A DNA stretch of 33,645 bases, from NCBI GenBank assembly GCA_009873635.1, contig WAHY01000011.1, positions 25,391 to 59,035 on the forward strand, read 5' to 3'. Position 1 is the first letter of the stretch. Each line of letters begins with the position of its first letter. Shown here in pieces: positions 1-8,672 of the stretch. The notes under the pieces are model-generated. The model was not told the origin of the DNA. It did no database searches and was given only the letters and a program-made list of their open reading frames with translations. Both the position numbers and the translations under genes were made by a program. Source of the stretch: Nitrospinota bacterium. Its GTDB lineage: Bacteria > Nitrospinota > Nitrospinia > Nitrospinales > VA-1.

Positions 1-177
1 TAAAGCGATAGCCTGCTTTTTCTCGCTCAAACTGGCAAGAGCCTGATTGAAGTGCCTGCGAACCTCCGGATTCTTATTTTCAAAGAAACGGAGCACAGGT
101 TCAAAAATTGGAAAGGTCAAACCACCAAGCTTGAACTGAACGAGGCATAATAAATGGCTGATTTTTTTAAACTTCAC
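1..177 (-). CDS. Partial CDS, unknown product (N-terminus only)
   Basis: The minus strand is open from a GTG at 177 to the window edge, giving 59 codons of ordinary-looking protein that begins VKFKKISHLLCLVQF and continues with FEPVLRFFENKNPEVRRHF. An AGGA lies about six bases upstream of the GTG. The reading frame stays open further upstream to a TAG near 267, but that stretch offers no ATG. The start of the protein is basic and hydrophobic without a clear signal peptide. I do not recognise a family, and most of the gene lies outside the window. Confidence 0.45.
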   Translation of the reverse strand, partial: MKFKKISHLLCLVQFKLGGLTFPIFEPVLRFFENKNPEVRRHFNQALASLSEKKQAIAL

Positions 178-522
178 AAAAAATCCTGTGCTGGGAAACC
201 TCTTTCGGTCACGAGCAAACCAAAGGTTTTGTTGATTGAATATTAATGGATAACGTGATTCTAACTAAAATCCCTGCAAGCGTCAACCACCTAGAACAAC
301 CCCTCAAAAAGAGGTCTATTAATATCCAAACAAACAAATAGTTATGCGATTTCACACCTTGCAGGGCAGAATTTAGCTCAATAACTGCCACGATAAATAG
401 TTGACCGGTTCCTTTCAAATATCACAAAAAGTAATACTCCAAAAAACGGGAGATAACTCTCTGAAAATCTATAATCATTTATTTTTCTTGACGTTAGAGG
501 ATATTTAATATATTTTTCTACT
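178..522. other. Intergenic, AT-rich, divergent
   Basis: This gap separates a leftward partial gene from the rightward zinc-ribbon gene. It is AT-rich. A short minus-strand open frame (209-418) has no ribosome binding site or recognisable protein features. The only element I can support is a promoter-like sequence at its right end (488-516). Confidence 0.5.
488..516 (+). promoter_or_regulatory. Putative sigma70-type promoter for the zinc-ribbon gene
   Basis: TTGACG lies at 488-493, followed by an AT-rich stretch with TATATT (509-514, spacing 15) or TATTTT (511-516, spacing 17). Transcription would start at or just before the ATG at 523. No Shine-Dalgarno sequence lies in the usual place, so a leaderless message is possible. 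Confidence 0.35.
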
Positions 523-1503
523 ATGCAATGCCCAAACTGTAATTACATTTCTTTCAAACAGGAAAAGGAATGTGGTAGCTGTGGCTTCAGTTTTAAGGGG
601 GCCTCACTCTCATCTGAGTCCCTTTTCCGCAATGAATCATTTTCGATTTTTTCCCAATCTCAGGCTCCAGCGAAACAAGAATCATCCAGTGAAGCCATTC
701 CTCAGGCAGAGGATAGTATTGCTGTTGCTGAACCCCCAAAAGAAAAAAGTCCTGAGCTCGAAAAAGGAGAGTTTCTTTTAAACTTGTCCGATGCTGAAAA
801 AGAGAAGTCTGAAACCAATTTAAAATCAGACAGTTCTGATCAAAAGACCACAGATTTCAGTTCCATGGATTTTGGCACGGATGCCAGTATCAATTTAGAG
901 GAAATGGAAGTAGAGGGACTAGGGTTAGGACTAGAGCCTATAGAAATAGAAGAGGAAGCTTCTATTTCAGCAACGTCAGATACCGATTCTAAAACTGCCG
1001 AAGACAGCCTGGAGCCAGAAATCGAAATCAGCGAAACACCAGAAATGGCAGAACAGGACCAAGAAAATATAGATCTAAAAATTGATGGATTAAATGATTC
1101 TACTTCTGAAGAACAGATCGAAATTAATCCACCAGAAGATGATACAGTATTGAAAGTAAATGAAATAGGTGATAGTGACGAAACCGTTGTTGTTGAACCA
1201 GAGTCTGCCGAGGAAGGTCTTACAATCACTCCTGATATAAATTTGAATGAAGAAGATGAACCGGAAGCCCCGGTTCTGGACCTTGGAAATGATGATGTAT
1301 CATTGGATATGAGTGAGGAGCCAAAGCCCCCGGAAACGACAACACCACCGGCTGAATCCGAAGAATTTGAAATAAAACTGGAGATTGATGACTCAGAGGG
1401 TCCTCTCACCATAAGCAAGGAAGAAACTCCTGAAATCGAAATAGAAGATCTGGGGCTTGAGCTTGAAGATAAAGATTCTCCATCCGATCCGGATAAAACC
1501 TGA
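523..1503 (+). CDS. Zinc-ribbon protein with long acidic low-complexity region
   Basis: This 326-residue protein opens with two CxxC pairs (C3, C6, C17, C20), the pattern of a small zinc ribbon. Nearly all the rest is acidic and probably disordered, rich in Glu, Asp, Ser and Pro, with loosely repeated blocks such as IEIEDLGLELED. There is no signal peptide or membrane segment, so it is probably cytoplasmic. The ATG has no clear ribosome binding site and may be used as a leaderless start. Its role is unknown; the ribbon could bind nucleic acid or protein. An antisense open frame (840-1520) is a composition shadow of this gene. Confidence 0.8.
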   Translation: MQCPNCNYISFKQEKECGSCGFSFKGASLSSESLFRNESFSIFSQSQAPAKQESSSEAIPQAEDSIAVAEPPKEKSPELEKGEFLLNLSDAEKEKSETNLKSDSSDQKTTDFSSMDFGTDASINLEEMEVEGLGLGLEPIEIEEEASISATSDTDSKTAEDSLEPEIEISETPEMAEQDQENIDLKIDGLNDSTSEEQIEINPPEDDTVLKVNEIGDSDETVVVEPESAEEGLTITPDINLNEEDEPEAPVLDLGNDDVSLDMSEEPKPPETTTPPAESEEFEIKLEIDDSEGPLTISKEETPEIEIEDLGLELEDKDSPSDPDKT

Positions 1504-1786
1504 CCCCCGCCCGCAATCAATTCCTAACCAGAAAAACTGGATTTTAAGACTAAATTCCTTTATAAAGTAAGGTTCATGGTCGAACTTCGATCGGGGTAAT
1601 CACGGGTTTATTTCTTCAAAAACCCGGAAATTTATAAAAATATCCCAACCTTCAAATTCCCCTTTATTGGATTTAAAAGGCTCTATGTCTCTTTGAGACT
1701 TAAGGGAATATTTATTTTAATTTTGTACGTTAAATAGGCCATAGGGAGTTTTTGTCTCTCATGACCAAAGCAGGAGATATGTAGTT

Positions 1787-2869
1787 ATGCCCAGAAAATA
1801 TAATTTTAGTGCTGGCCCAGCGATGTTACCAGAAGCCGTGTTGAAGCAGGCCCAAGAAGAATTGCCGGATTGGCATGGTTCTGGGGCTTCGATCATGGAG
1901 ATGAGTCACAGAGGTAAGGAGTTTGTATCTGTTCACGCGGAAGCGGAAAAGGATGTCCGTGAACTGTTGGATGTACCTGACAATTATAAGGTATTGTTCT
2001 TACAAGGGGGTGCGACGGCTCAGTTTGCAACCATTCCCATGAATCTGCTTCGTGGGAAAACTAAAGCTGATTATATTTGGACTGGCGCATGGGGAAAGAA
2101 AGCCATTGCTGAGGCAAAAAAATATTGCGATGTGAATGTTGCGGCTTCGTCTGAAGCTGATAAATTCACCACCATTCCTCCCTTTGAGAAGTGGTCCTTG
2201 AGTTCAGATGCGGCTTATGTGCACTACACTCCAAACGAAACAATAGGTGGTGTGGAATTTCATTGGATTCCCGATACCGGGGATGTGCCTCTGGTTGGTG
2301 ATTTTTCTTCGACGATTTTATCCCGTCCAATAGATGTGAATCGTTTTGGGCTGATTTATGCGGGCGCGCAAAAAAATATTGGACCGGCGGGCGTCACGTT
2401 AGTAATTGTTCGCGATGATCTTATTGGGAATTCGTTATCTACGACCCCGAGTGTTTTCGATTACGCGCAACAAGCTGAAGCGGATTCAATGTTAAATACT
2501 CCTCCGACATATACTCTCTACTTGGCGGGCCTGGTCTTCAAGTGGGTGAAAAAACAAGGGGGTCTTTCCGCTATGAAAAAATTGAACGAAAACAAGGCCA
2601 ATAAATTGTATGCCACAATTGATAATTCAAACTTCTATAGTAATCCCGTGGAAAAAGGTTCGCGGTCCTGGATGAATATACCATTTGTTTTGGCCAATGC
2701 TGACTTGGACAAAGAATTTTTAGCAGGTGCGGAGGATGCCGGGTTAACCACCCTGAAAGGTCATCGTTCAGTCGGAGGAATGCGAGCGAGTATCTATAAC
2801 GCCATGCCTGAAGCTGGTGTTGATGCCCTGATTGATTATATGAAGGATTTTGAAAAGCGTAAGGCCTAA
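1787..2869 (+). CDS. serC: Phosphoserine aminotransferase
   Basis: The protein transfers an amino group from glutamate to 3-phosphohydroxypyruvate, the second step of serine synthesis, and uses pyridoxal phosphate. The 360 residues match the usual SerC length and begin with the family-typical YNFSAGPAMLP. Other landmarks are the GGAT cofactor-phosphate region (74-77), HRG near residue 41 and the Schiff-base lysine K196 in YAGAQKNIGPAG. An AGGAG precedes the ATG by about nine bases. The next gene, serA, supplies the preceding step and follows after 173 bases, so the two are probably co-expressed although each may have its own signals. The 283-base upstream leader has only small hairpins. Confidence 0.97.
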   Translation: MPRKYNFSAGPAMLPEAVLKQAQEELPDWHGSGASIMEMSHRGKEFVSVHAEAEKDVRELLDVPDNYKVLFLQGGATAQFATIPMNLLRGKTKADYIWTGAWGKKAIAEAKKYCDVNVAASSEADKFTTIPPFEKWSLSSDAAYVHYTPNETIGGVEFHWIPDTGDVPLVGDFSSTILSRPIDVNRFGLIYAGAQKNIGPAGVTLVIVRDDLIGNSLSTTPSVFDYAQQAEADSMLNTPPTYTLYLAGLVFKWVKKQGGLSAMKKLNENKANKLYATIDNSNFYSNPVEKGSRSWMNIPFVLANADLDKEFLAGAEDAGLTTLKGHRSVGGMRASIYNAMPEAGVDALIDYMKDFEKRKA

Positions 2870-3042
2870 GAGTTATATTTTGATCTATGGCTGTTTTATG
2901 TTATCTGTCTGATTCATTACGGTGTTGTTAGAAAAAGTGCGGGTAGTGCTAAATGATATTCAGGAATAAGGGTTGGCAATCTTCCCTACGCCTTAGAGGA
3001 AACCGCCGGTTATCAACGTCCATCATTACTTGGAGCTAGCGA

Positions 3043-4623
3043 ATGAAAGTTCTTGTATCTGATAATCTCTCGGCAACGGGGGTTGAAATACTAAAAAAAG
3101 AGTCTGGAATTGAAGTAGATGTAAAAACTGGTCTTCCAAAGGAGGAATTGATAAAAATCATTCCCGCTTATGAGGGGCTAATTGTCCGAAGTGCCACTAA
3201 AGTGGTTGCAGAAATTATTGAAGCGGCTGACAACCTTAAGGTGATTGGACGAGCTGGGGTGGGTGTGGATAATATTGATTTAGTGGCAGCTGGGAAAAAA
3301 GGAATTATTGTAATGAATGCGCCAGAAGGCAATATGATAACTACTGCTGAGCATACTATGGCGTTACTGATGTCCCTGTCCCGAAATATTCCACAAGCAA
3401 GTTTTGCATTAAAAAATAGAAAGTGGGCCCCAAAAGAATTCATGGGAGTAGAGCTCTTTGAAAAAACACTTGGTATTATAGGATTAGGTCGAATAGGTTC
3501 TCATGTCGCCGAAAGAGCGCGCGCTTTCCAAATGAAAATTTTGGGGTATGATCCATTTATTACCCGGGAAAGAGCTGAGTTACTTGGTGTAGAATTGGTA
3601 GAAATGGAGGTTTTGCTTGCTCAATCAGACTTTATTAGCTTACATACCCCTGGGCAGGCGGATGGCACAGCGCTTTTAGGGAAAAAGCAGTTTGACAAAA
3701 TGAAAACGGGCGTTCGTATTGTAAACTGTGCTCGAGGTTCCTTAATCGATGATACGGCACTGATTGCATCAATCAAAGATAAAAAGGTTGCTGGAGCAGC
3801 TTTAGATGTTTATCAAAATGAACCCCTGGATCTTGATAGTCCTCTCCTTCAAGTTAACGAAATTATTTGTACCCCTCACCTAGGCGCTTCTACTGGAGAA
3901 GCACAAGTGAAGGTAGCAACTTCGATGTGCGATCAAATCATTGACTATCTTAAGAATGGTAATGTACGTAATGCGGTTAATGTACCGTCAATTGATGCTG
4001 AAACTCTAGTCCAAATAAAGCCCAATATCATCTTGGGTGAAGATCTAGGTAGTTTTATTTCTCAACTAGTTGATAGCCCTATTACACTTGTAGAGGTTAA
4101 ATATATGGGTGAAGTTTCTACACTACAGGTAAAACCTGTCACAAATGCCATTTTAAAAGGTCTTTTCAACCGCTCTGTTGATGGAGTCAATATGGTCAAC
4201 GCACCTTTTCTTGCAAAAGAAAGAGGAATTGAAGTGCATGAGTCAATTAGTAACGAAGTGCACGAATATACTAGTACTGTTCAAGTACAAATCACTAGTG
4301 AGAAAGGGTCGCGAAGTGTAACAGGAAGTATTTTTGGTAAAGGAGATTCCAGAATCGTGCAGTTTGATGAATACAGTATGGAAGCTGTTCTCTCAAAAAA
4401 TATGCTCGTTCTAAAAAATATGGATGTCCCGGGAGTGATCGGCAACCTTGGAAATATTCTCGGCAAAAATAACCTGAATATCGCGGGCATGCATCTGGGT
4501 CGACAAGGAGAAACCAACAATGCGGTTGCCATCATTAATATAGATTCGCCGCCTACAACTGAAACCCTGCGGGAGTTACGCGATACCTCCCACATCCTCA
4601 GCGTTGACAGCGTTACCCTTTAG
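3043..4623 (+). CDS. serA: D-3-phosphoglycerate dehydrogenase
   Basis: This enzyme oxidises 3-phosphoglycerate with NAD to 3-phosphohydroxypyruvate, committing carbon to serine. At 526 residues it is the long SerA form: a split catalytic domain, an NAD domain with GLGRIG (147-152), catalytic R231 (NCARGSLID), E260 and H279 (TPHLGAST), then an intervening domain (about 320-450) and a C-terminal ACT domain (about 455-526, LKNMDVPGVIGNLG) that usually allows feedback by serine. GGAG lies seven bases before the ATG. A strong terminator follows the stop codon. Confidence 0.97.
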   Translation: MKVLVSDNLSATGVEILKKESGIEVDVKTGLPKEELIKIIPAYEGLIVRSATKVVAEIIEAADNLKVIGRAGVGVDNIDLVAAGKKGIIVMNAPEGNMITTAEHTMALLMSLSRNIPQASFALKNRKWAPKEFMGVELFEKTLGIIGLGRIGSHVAERARAFQMKILGYDPFITRERAELLGVELVEMEVLLAQSDFISLHTPGQADGTALLGKKQFDKMKTGVRIVNCARGSLIDDTALIASIKDKKVAGAALDVYQNEPLDLDSPLLQVNEIICTPHLGASTGEAQVKVATSMCDQIIDYLKNGNVRNAVNVPSIDAETLVQIKPNIILGEDLGSFISQLVDSPITLVEVKYMGEVSTLQVKPVTNAILKGLFNRSVDGVNMVNAPFLAKERGIEVHESISNEVHEYTSTVQVQITSEKGSRSVTGSIFGKGDSRIVQFDEYSMEAVLSKNMLVLKNMDVPGVIGNLGNILGKNNLNIAGMHLGRQGETNNAVAIINIDSPPTTETLRELRDTSHILSVDSVTL

Positions 4624-4638
4624 GAAGTTATAAAAAAA

Positions 4639-4665
4639 GCGGGGCTCTCAATACGAGAGCCCCGC
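4639..4665. terminator. Bidirectional intrinsic terminator
   Basis: A perfect 11-bp stem (GCGGGGCTCTC / GAGAGCCCCGC) with a five-base loop has seven A on the left and four T on the right. It can therefore end serA on the plus strand and the isomerase gene on the minus strand, which converge here. Confidence 0.93.
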
Positions 4666-4682
4666 TTTTATGTTTTAAACCC

Positions 4683-5261
4683 TCATTCTTCTTTTTTCTC
4701 GTCATCCTCATTATCTTTAGATACCGTAGACTCAACCTTCTGGCCGAATACATTTGCGATCACTTCATTAATCGCATCCGGCCCTAAAATGTTATAGACC
4801 GTATTCGCTGATTTAAAATGCGGGCTGGTAAAAAGACTCAAAACCTTTTTACTGGTGTATCCCAGCATCATAAACTCATGTGCATAATTTTCTGCTACCA
4901 GTCGCAGGGTATCTTCATCGGCATCTTCATCGCCCGTTGGCGGCCCTGCATCGGGGTTAACATCTTCCTGAATCTCGTAGACATATATCAAGTGCCAGCC
5001 AAACTCTGTCTTGACCGGGCCAACCACATCGCCTTCATTGGCAGTGAACGCGGCAACTTCAAAAGGACGAACCATGGCTCCTTTACCGAACCACCCAAGA
5101 TCTCCTCCCCGTTTTTTTGAAGGGCACTCACTATACTCCTCGGCCAGCTTTGTGAATTCCTCGCCCTGGTCAATTTTCTCCTTCAACTCCTCAGCAAGCT
5201 CTTTCTTACCCACAAGAATATGACGGGCCTGTACCTTTTTAACTTTTCTCTCTTTCGCCAT
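4683..5261 (-). CDS. Parvulin-type peptidyl-prolyl cis-trans isomerase
   Basis: Residues about 10-105 form a rotamase (PpiC/parvulin) domain, recognisable from ARHILVGKKELAEEL, EEYSECPSKKRGGDLGWFGKGAMV, PFEVAAF and GWHLIYVYE. Such domains speed up folding around proline. A further 85 or so residues at the C-terminus, ending in an acidic Lys/Glu-rich tail, are not part of the domain. There is no signal peptide, so it is probably cytoplasmic, unlike the periplasmic SurA and PrsA proteins. The ribosome binding site before the ATG is weak. The shared terminator at 4639-4665 lies just past the stop. Confidence 0.92.
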   Translation of the reverse strand: MAKERKVKKVQARHILVGKKELAEELKEKIDQGEEFTKLAEEYSECPSKKRGGDLGWFGKGAMVRPFEVAAFTANEGDVVGPVKTEFGWHLIYVYEIQEDVNPDAGPPTGDEDADEDTLRLVAENYAHEFMMLGYTSKKVLSLFTSPHFKSANTVYNILGPDAINEVIANVFGQKVESTVSKDNEDDEKKEE

Positions 5262-5346
5262 GATTTCATACCATGAAATTATATAAAATGAGTTTCCATT
5301 TTCCAGAAAACCCGTTTATTGAACCTATCACCTTCAACTTTACAAA

Positions 5347-6135
5347 TCAGTTCAGCATCAGGGCACAACACTTTTTATACTTTTTGCCAGATCCACAGGG
5401 ACAAGGCTCATTAGGCTTTATCTTCCCTTCCTGCACTTTTATTTCAGGTGCATTTTTCAATAATTCCTGACCAATTTTTTTTGCTTCCTTATAGCGTTTT
5501 TTTAATCTCTCATTAAAGTCAGGAATTGACTGATTGATTGCTATCAACATATCGCTGTTGGAGGGATCAAGCTTTGCATCCTCTTTCTCCCTCAGTCGCT
5601 CATCCAAATAATAGGTTGAGGAAAATATAGGTGCCTGGTTTGCGTTATCCAGCTCCAACTTATAAAAAGCAAGTTTTAAACTTCGATTATCATTTCTTGG
5701 ATCAATATCGTATGAGTCTTCAGCAAAATATTGAACTTTATTGAAGTTGAAATCGAGCATTTCCTTGTTCCGCGGGAACAATTCATAAAAATTGTAATAA
5801 TTTCCCGGCTCAAACTCCAGATAAGTGCTTGGGTTTTTCTCCCCATAGGCTTTCGCTTCAACGACCCTCTGTTTAAAAAGAAGGATCAACTCATCCGGAG
5901 CTTCTTTAGCAAACCTTCTGGCAATTTGGGTTTGAACATCCGTCAATCGCGGGTGATCGGGAAGAGGATTGAAGGTTTTATTAAAATTTAATTGAAAGGC
6001 AAAATCATTGGCCCGGTTATCCTGATCACGTAGACGCACCACAACATAGCTGTAATCGTAAAAGGGATGCGTGTGATAAAAGTCTTCCAGAACGTACGTG
6101 TTCATATAGTTCTCTTCCTCGAACCTGTACGTCAT
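5347..6135 (-). CDS. SEC-C motif protein
   Basis: The C-terminus carries a classic SEC-C zinc-binding motif, PNEPCPCGSGKKYKKCC, as found at the end of SecA and many uncharacterised proteins. The preceding 235 or so residues are charged and rich in aromatic residues, without a domain I recognise. The 262-residue frame starts at an ATG at 6135. An internal ATG at 6105 (residue 11, MNTYVLEDFY) has AGGAAGAG six bases upstream and may be the true start. The molecular function is unknown. The neighbouring isomerase on the same strand hints weakly at a protein-handling role. Confidence 0.85.
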   Translation of the reverse strand: MTYRFEEENYMNTYVLEDFYHTHPFYDYSYVVVRLRDQDNRANDFAFQLNFNKTFNPLPDHPRLTDVQTQIARRFAKEAPDELILLFKQRVVEAKAYGEKNPSTYLEFEPGNYYNFYELFPRNKEMLDFNFNKVQYFAEDSYDIDPRNDNRSLKLAFYKLELDNANQAPIFSSTYYLDERLREKEDAKLDPSNSDMLIAINQSIPDFNERLKKRYKEAKKIGQELLKNAPEIKVQEGKIKPNEPCPCGSGKKYKKCCALMLN

Positions 6136-6281
6136 TTTCGAGTTTTCACTTTCCTGCTTATTAATTTCCCTATAAGCTTCGATGACAATTCCCTCTCAAA
6201 AAATTTTTTTTAGATCGCTGGATTTCCACCCCACCATAAGGTGCCGGCAAAACTTACAATCAAGCCATAATAAAAAGCTTA

Positions 6282-6773
6282 TCAGCGGGGAAGAGGAGAA
6301 TCTGAAAACCCTGGATATTGTTTAAAAGCTCCACCCGCATCTTCGCGCTTTTCGATGTCTCGAACAGCCCGCACTGAATCCTTAGTAATATCTTCTTTGT
6401 GGTTAGCGTTCCCATGACCATAACGATAATAAAAGATCGCAGCCGTAGCATGGGGAAGTTCGTTCGATGTCCAGCTCGTAAAACCACCACCAGGTGAGAA
6501 TGTATCGCTAATGTAAATATCCATGCGATCCATATCTCGAATAACATGATCCTCATCATAAAGGCTTTCTGCCTCTTCCAGAGTCGGCATTCTCCAGTCA
6601 TCATATCCAGCAAATTTCTCGTTTCTCAGCCCCTTGATGTATTCCAATGCCTTATACCAATTCACCCATTTGCTGGTATCCTGAAAAGAGTCCGTTTGTT
6701 TCCATATCAGCTTGGTTTGCAAATCGGTAACTGTACCATCGCCGTTATCTACAAATCGTTTTTTTAAATCCAC
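6282..6773 (-). CDS. DUF1566/Lcl_C domain protein (last gene of the array)
   Basis: This is a single-domain member of the DUF1566 (Lcl_C) family, a C-type-lectin-like fold of unknown biochemical role. Family landmarks are visible in order: DNGDGTVTD, LIWKQTDS, a W..W segment, FAGYDDWRMPT, EEAESLYD, WTS and SVRAVRDI. There is no signal peptide. The frame can be extended to a TTG at 6785, but that TTG overlaps the GGAG that sits six bases before a GTG at 6773, so the GTG is the likelier start. It lies 27 bases after the preceding array gene and is the last of seven genes in the run. The C-terminal tail is Gly/Ser/Pro-rich. Confidence 0.88.
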   Translation of the reverse strand: MDLKKRFVDNGDGTVTDLQTKLIWKQTDSFQDTSKWVNWYKALEYIKGLRNEKFAGYDDWRMPTLEEAESLYDEDHVIRDMDRMDIYISDTFSPGGGFTSWTSNELPHATAAIFYYRYGHGNANHKEDITKDSVRAVRDIEKREDAGGAFKQYPGFSDSPLPR

Positions 6774-6800
6774 GCTTTTCTCCAACTTTGACTTTTATTT

Positions 6801-7256
6801 TCAGTCATCCTGCTTATCGATATTTCGGACCAGTCTTGTCGTCCCTCTGGACACACGAAAAATATCATCATACATGATCGCTCCTTTTCGGAAGCTGATG
6901 CGCACACCTTGTATATTATGACGAACATCGCTGGTCCAGCACAAAAAACCACACCCGGGTTCAAACAAGCTGGGTATATGAATTACCTGTCCCATATTAT
7001 CTGTATTTTTCAGTTTTTTATCGAAGAGGCTTTTACCCTCCTCTGCCGTGGGAATTCTCCAGTTGGAAAAACCGGCAAACCGCTTCAGGTTAAGACTTGC
7101 AGCAAACTCTTTAGTCTGGCGTTGGTTCATCCATTTCCCAGCCAATTGCCAGGTATCTTTTTTAAGCCAGACAAGACGTTTAGCAGCATCAATAACCGTG
7201 TCGCCATCCCCTTCTATAAATCGCTCGCCACCTTTTCCTGAGCCTTGTTCACCCAT
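6801..7256 (-). CDS. DUF1566/Lcl_C domain protein, overlaps the two-domain gene
   Basis: A degenerate but complete DUF1566 domain: EGDGDTVIDAAKRLVWLKKDTW, FAGFSNWRIPT, HIPSLFEPGCGF, CWTS and TTRLVRNID. The open frame extends upstream to 7340, but the ATG at 7256 (MGEQGSGKGGERF) overlaps the end of the previous gene by eight bases (ATGGGTGA), a typical arrangement for translational coupling. The residues before that ATG read as out-of-frame translation of the neighbour. No signal peptide. It has GCGF before the CWTS motif, as in two other copies, giving closely spaced cysteines. Confidence 0.85.
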   Translation of the reverse strand: MGEQGSGKGGERFIEGDGDTVIDAAKRLVWLKKDTWQLAGKWMNQRQTKEFAASLNLKRFAGFSNWRIPTAEEGKSLFDKKLKNTDNMGQVIHIPSLFEPGCGFLCWTSDVRHNIQGVRISFRKGAIMYDDIFRVSRGTTRLVRNIDKQDD

Positions 7257-8145
7257 ATCTTTTATGTTCGTTTTCCATATCCCGAACTGCCCGGACACCG
7301 TGGCTGCGTAATCCCATTTGGTGCCACTTATAGTCCCCATTATAGTAATGAAAACGTATGGCCAGACCCTTGTCAGACTTATTCAATGTTTTGGTCCAGC
7401 AAGTCAAACCAGACCCGGCGGGGAAACCCTTGACTAAAAAAACCATATCACCATAGTTATCCGTGACAGGATTTGAAGCATCATAAATTGCCTGGGCCTC
7501 TTTTCTTGTTGGCATACGCCAGTTCTGATAGCCACAAAACCTTGTCTTGTTTAACTCCTGAACGTAAGTTTTGGCTTCATCCCAGCTTACCCATTTATCG
7601 AGTTCCATGTATGAGTCCGCTGCTTTCCACATCAGCCCTGTTTTGTGATCAGTAATGGTGCCATTCTTATGAACTTCAATACGGACAAAGTCTGGATCTT
7701 CTTCTTCAGTTATATTATCCCTGACCAGACGCACAGCACTTGGGAAACCGTCATTTTCCTTCGCCAGCCAGAATTCGTAATCTGAGCGATAGTCATAGGC
7801 CATAGCTGCTTTGGCACCGCGGGTTTGGCTGGTCCAGGTCGAAAACCCGCACCCTGAAGTAAAAACAGGGTCAATATGAATTTCACATCCTTCGACATCT
7901 GTGTTGCTGGCTGATTGATGAAATAGGTATTTGGCCTCTGAAGCGGAAGGTATTCGCCAGTTGCTGTATCCAGCAAATTTTTCCTCATTCATCTTGCGCG
8001 CTAACTCCTGGCTTTCATGCCAGGTGATCAAACGGCCCAAGTCAACCCATGTGTCCTTTTTCATCCACATCAAGTCATGCTTCGGGTCTGTAACGGTTCC
8101 ATCTCCGTTATCCAGGTATTGTGATTCTAATTTAATCTCTTCCAT
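7249..8145 (-). CDS. Tandem two-domain DUF1566/Lcl_C protein
   Basis: This 298-residue protein contains two DUF1566 domains end to end: residues about 12-145 (DNGDGTVTD, LMWMKKDTW, FAGYSNWRIPS, HIDPVF, WTS, AVRLVRDN) and about 150-292 (NGTITD, LMWKAADSY, FCGYQNWRMPT, CWTK, GVRAVRDM). The halves are diverged, so the fusion is not recent. No signal peptide. It starts three bases after the stop of the upstream array gene, with no clear ribosome binding site, which suggests coupled translation, and its own end overlaps the next gene by eight bases. Confidence 0.9.
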   Translation of the reverse strand: MEEIKLESQYLDNGDGTVTDPKHDLMWMKKDTWVDLGRLITWHESQELARKMNEEKFAGYSNWRIPSASEAKYLFHQSASNTDVEGCEIHIDPVFTSGCGFSTWTSQTRGAKAAMAYDYRSDYEFWLAKENDGFPSAVRLVRDNITEEEDPDFVRIEVHKNGTITDHKTGLMWKAADSYMELDKWVSWDEAKTYVQELNKTRFCGYQNWRMPTRKEAQAIYDASNPVTDNYGDMVFLVKGFPAGSGLTCWTKTLNKSDKGLAIRFHYYNGDYKWHQMGLRSHGVRAVRDMENEHKRYG

Positions 8146-8148
8146 GGT

Positions 8149-8646
8149 TTATTTTCTACGTGAAGGGGATTGGCTCTTCATAACTTTATCTTTTCTACAA
8201 ATTCGAACTGAGCCAAAACTATATTCCTCAACACTGACAACCTTGCCTTCACTGTAATCGAAACGAGGCCTGCGGGTAGAAGTATCACCAGCCATCCATG
8301 CCGTTTTAAAAGCACCCTCGGGAAAAACCGGGTCTATATGCAGGGTCACCCCACCCTTGCCAGGAGTTTGGCAAGACTCGTCATATAATGATGCGACTTC
8401 ATCGACATTGGGCAACCTCCAGTCATCAAATCCACCTATTTTTCTGAGGTTTTTTTTATCGGCAAACTCTACGGCTTCATGCCAGTTAAAAAACTTGCCC
8501 TTGTCTTGCCATGAATCCTTTTTCAACCAGTAAAGACGTGTTTTATTATCAAAAATAACATCACGGCCCTTCTCGACAAACCGCTTTGGTTTATCATCTT
8601 TCTTGGCCAGAGACTGGTCAGCTTTTTGTGGAAGTTCTTCTGTCAT
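8149..8646 (-). CDS. DUF1566/Lcl_C domain protein, diverged copy
   Basis: One DUF1566 domain follows a charged N-terminal stretch of about 25 residues. Landmarks: VIFDNKTRLYWLKKDSW, IGGFDDWRLPN, DEVASLYDESC, HIDPVFPEGAF and SVRICRK. It is the most diverged member near the C-terminus: the usual WTS is replaced by AWMAG and the SVRLVRD end is altered and followed by a basic tail. AGGAAA lies immediately before the ATG. No signal peptide. It sits in the tight operon, 26 bases after the glutaredoxin-like gene. Confidence 0.87.
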   Translation of the reverse strand: MTEELPQKADQSLAKKDDKPKRFVEKGRDVIFDNKTRLYWLKKDSWQDKGKFFNWHEAVEFADKKNLRKIGGFDDWRLPNVDEVASLYDESCQTPGKGGVTLHIDPVFPEGAFKTAWMAGDTSTRRPRFDYSEGKVVSVEEYSFGSVRICRKDKVMKSQSPSRRK

Positions 8647-8672
8647 TTTCCTGTTAAAAAAATATTAGTTAA

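Noticed and set aside
840-1520. Long minus-strand open frame opposite the zinc-ribbon gene
   Set aside because: It is Ser-rich because it mirrors Glu/Asp-rich codons of the acidic protein. It has no ribosome binding site or recognisable domain.
1603-1699. Small hairpins (CGGGTTT/AAACCCG at 1603-1626 and GTCTC/GAGAC at 1687-1699) upstream of serC
   Set aside because: Stems are short and not followed by a T run. They do not match a riboswitch or T-box that I can recognise, so I do not call a terminator or leader element.
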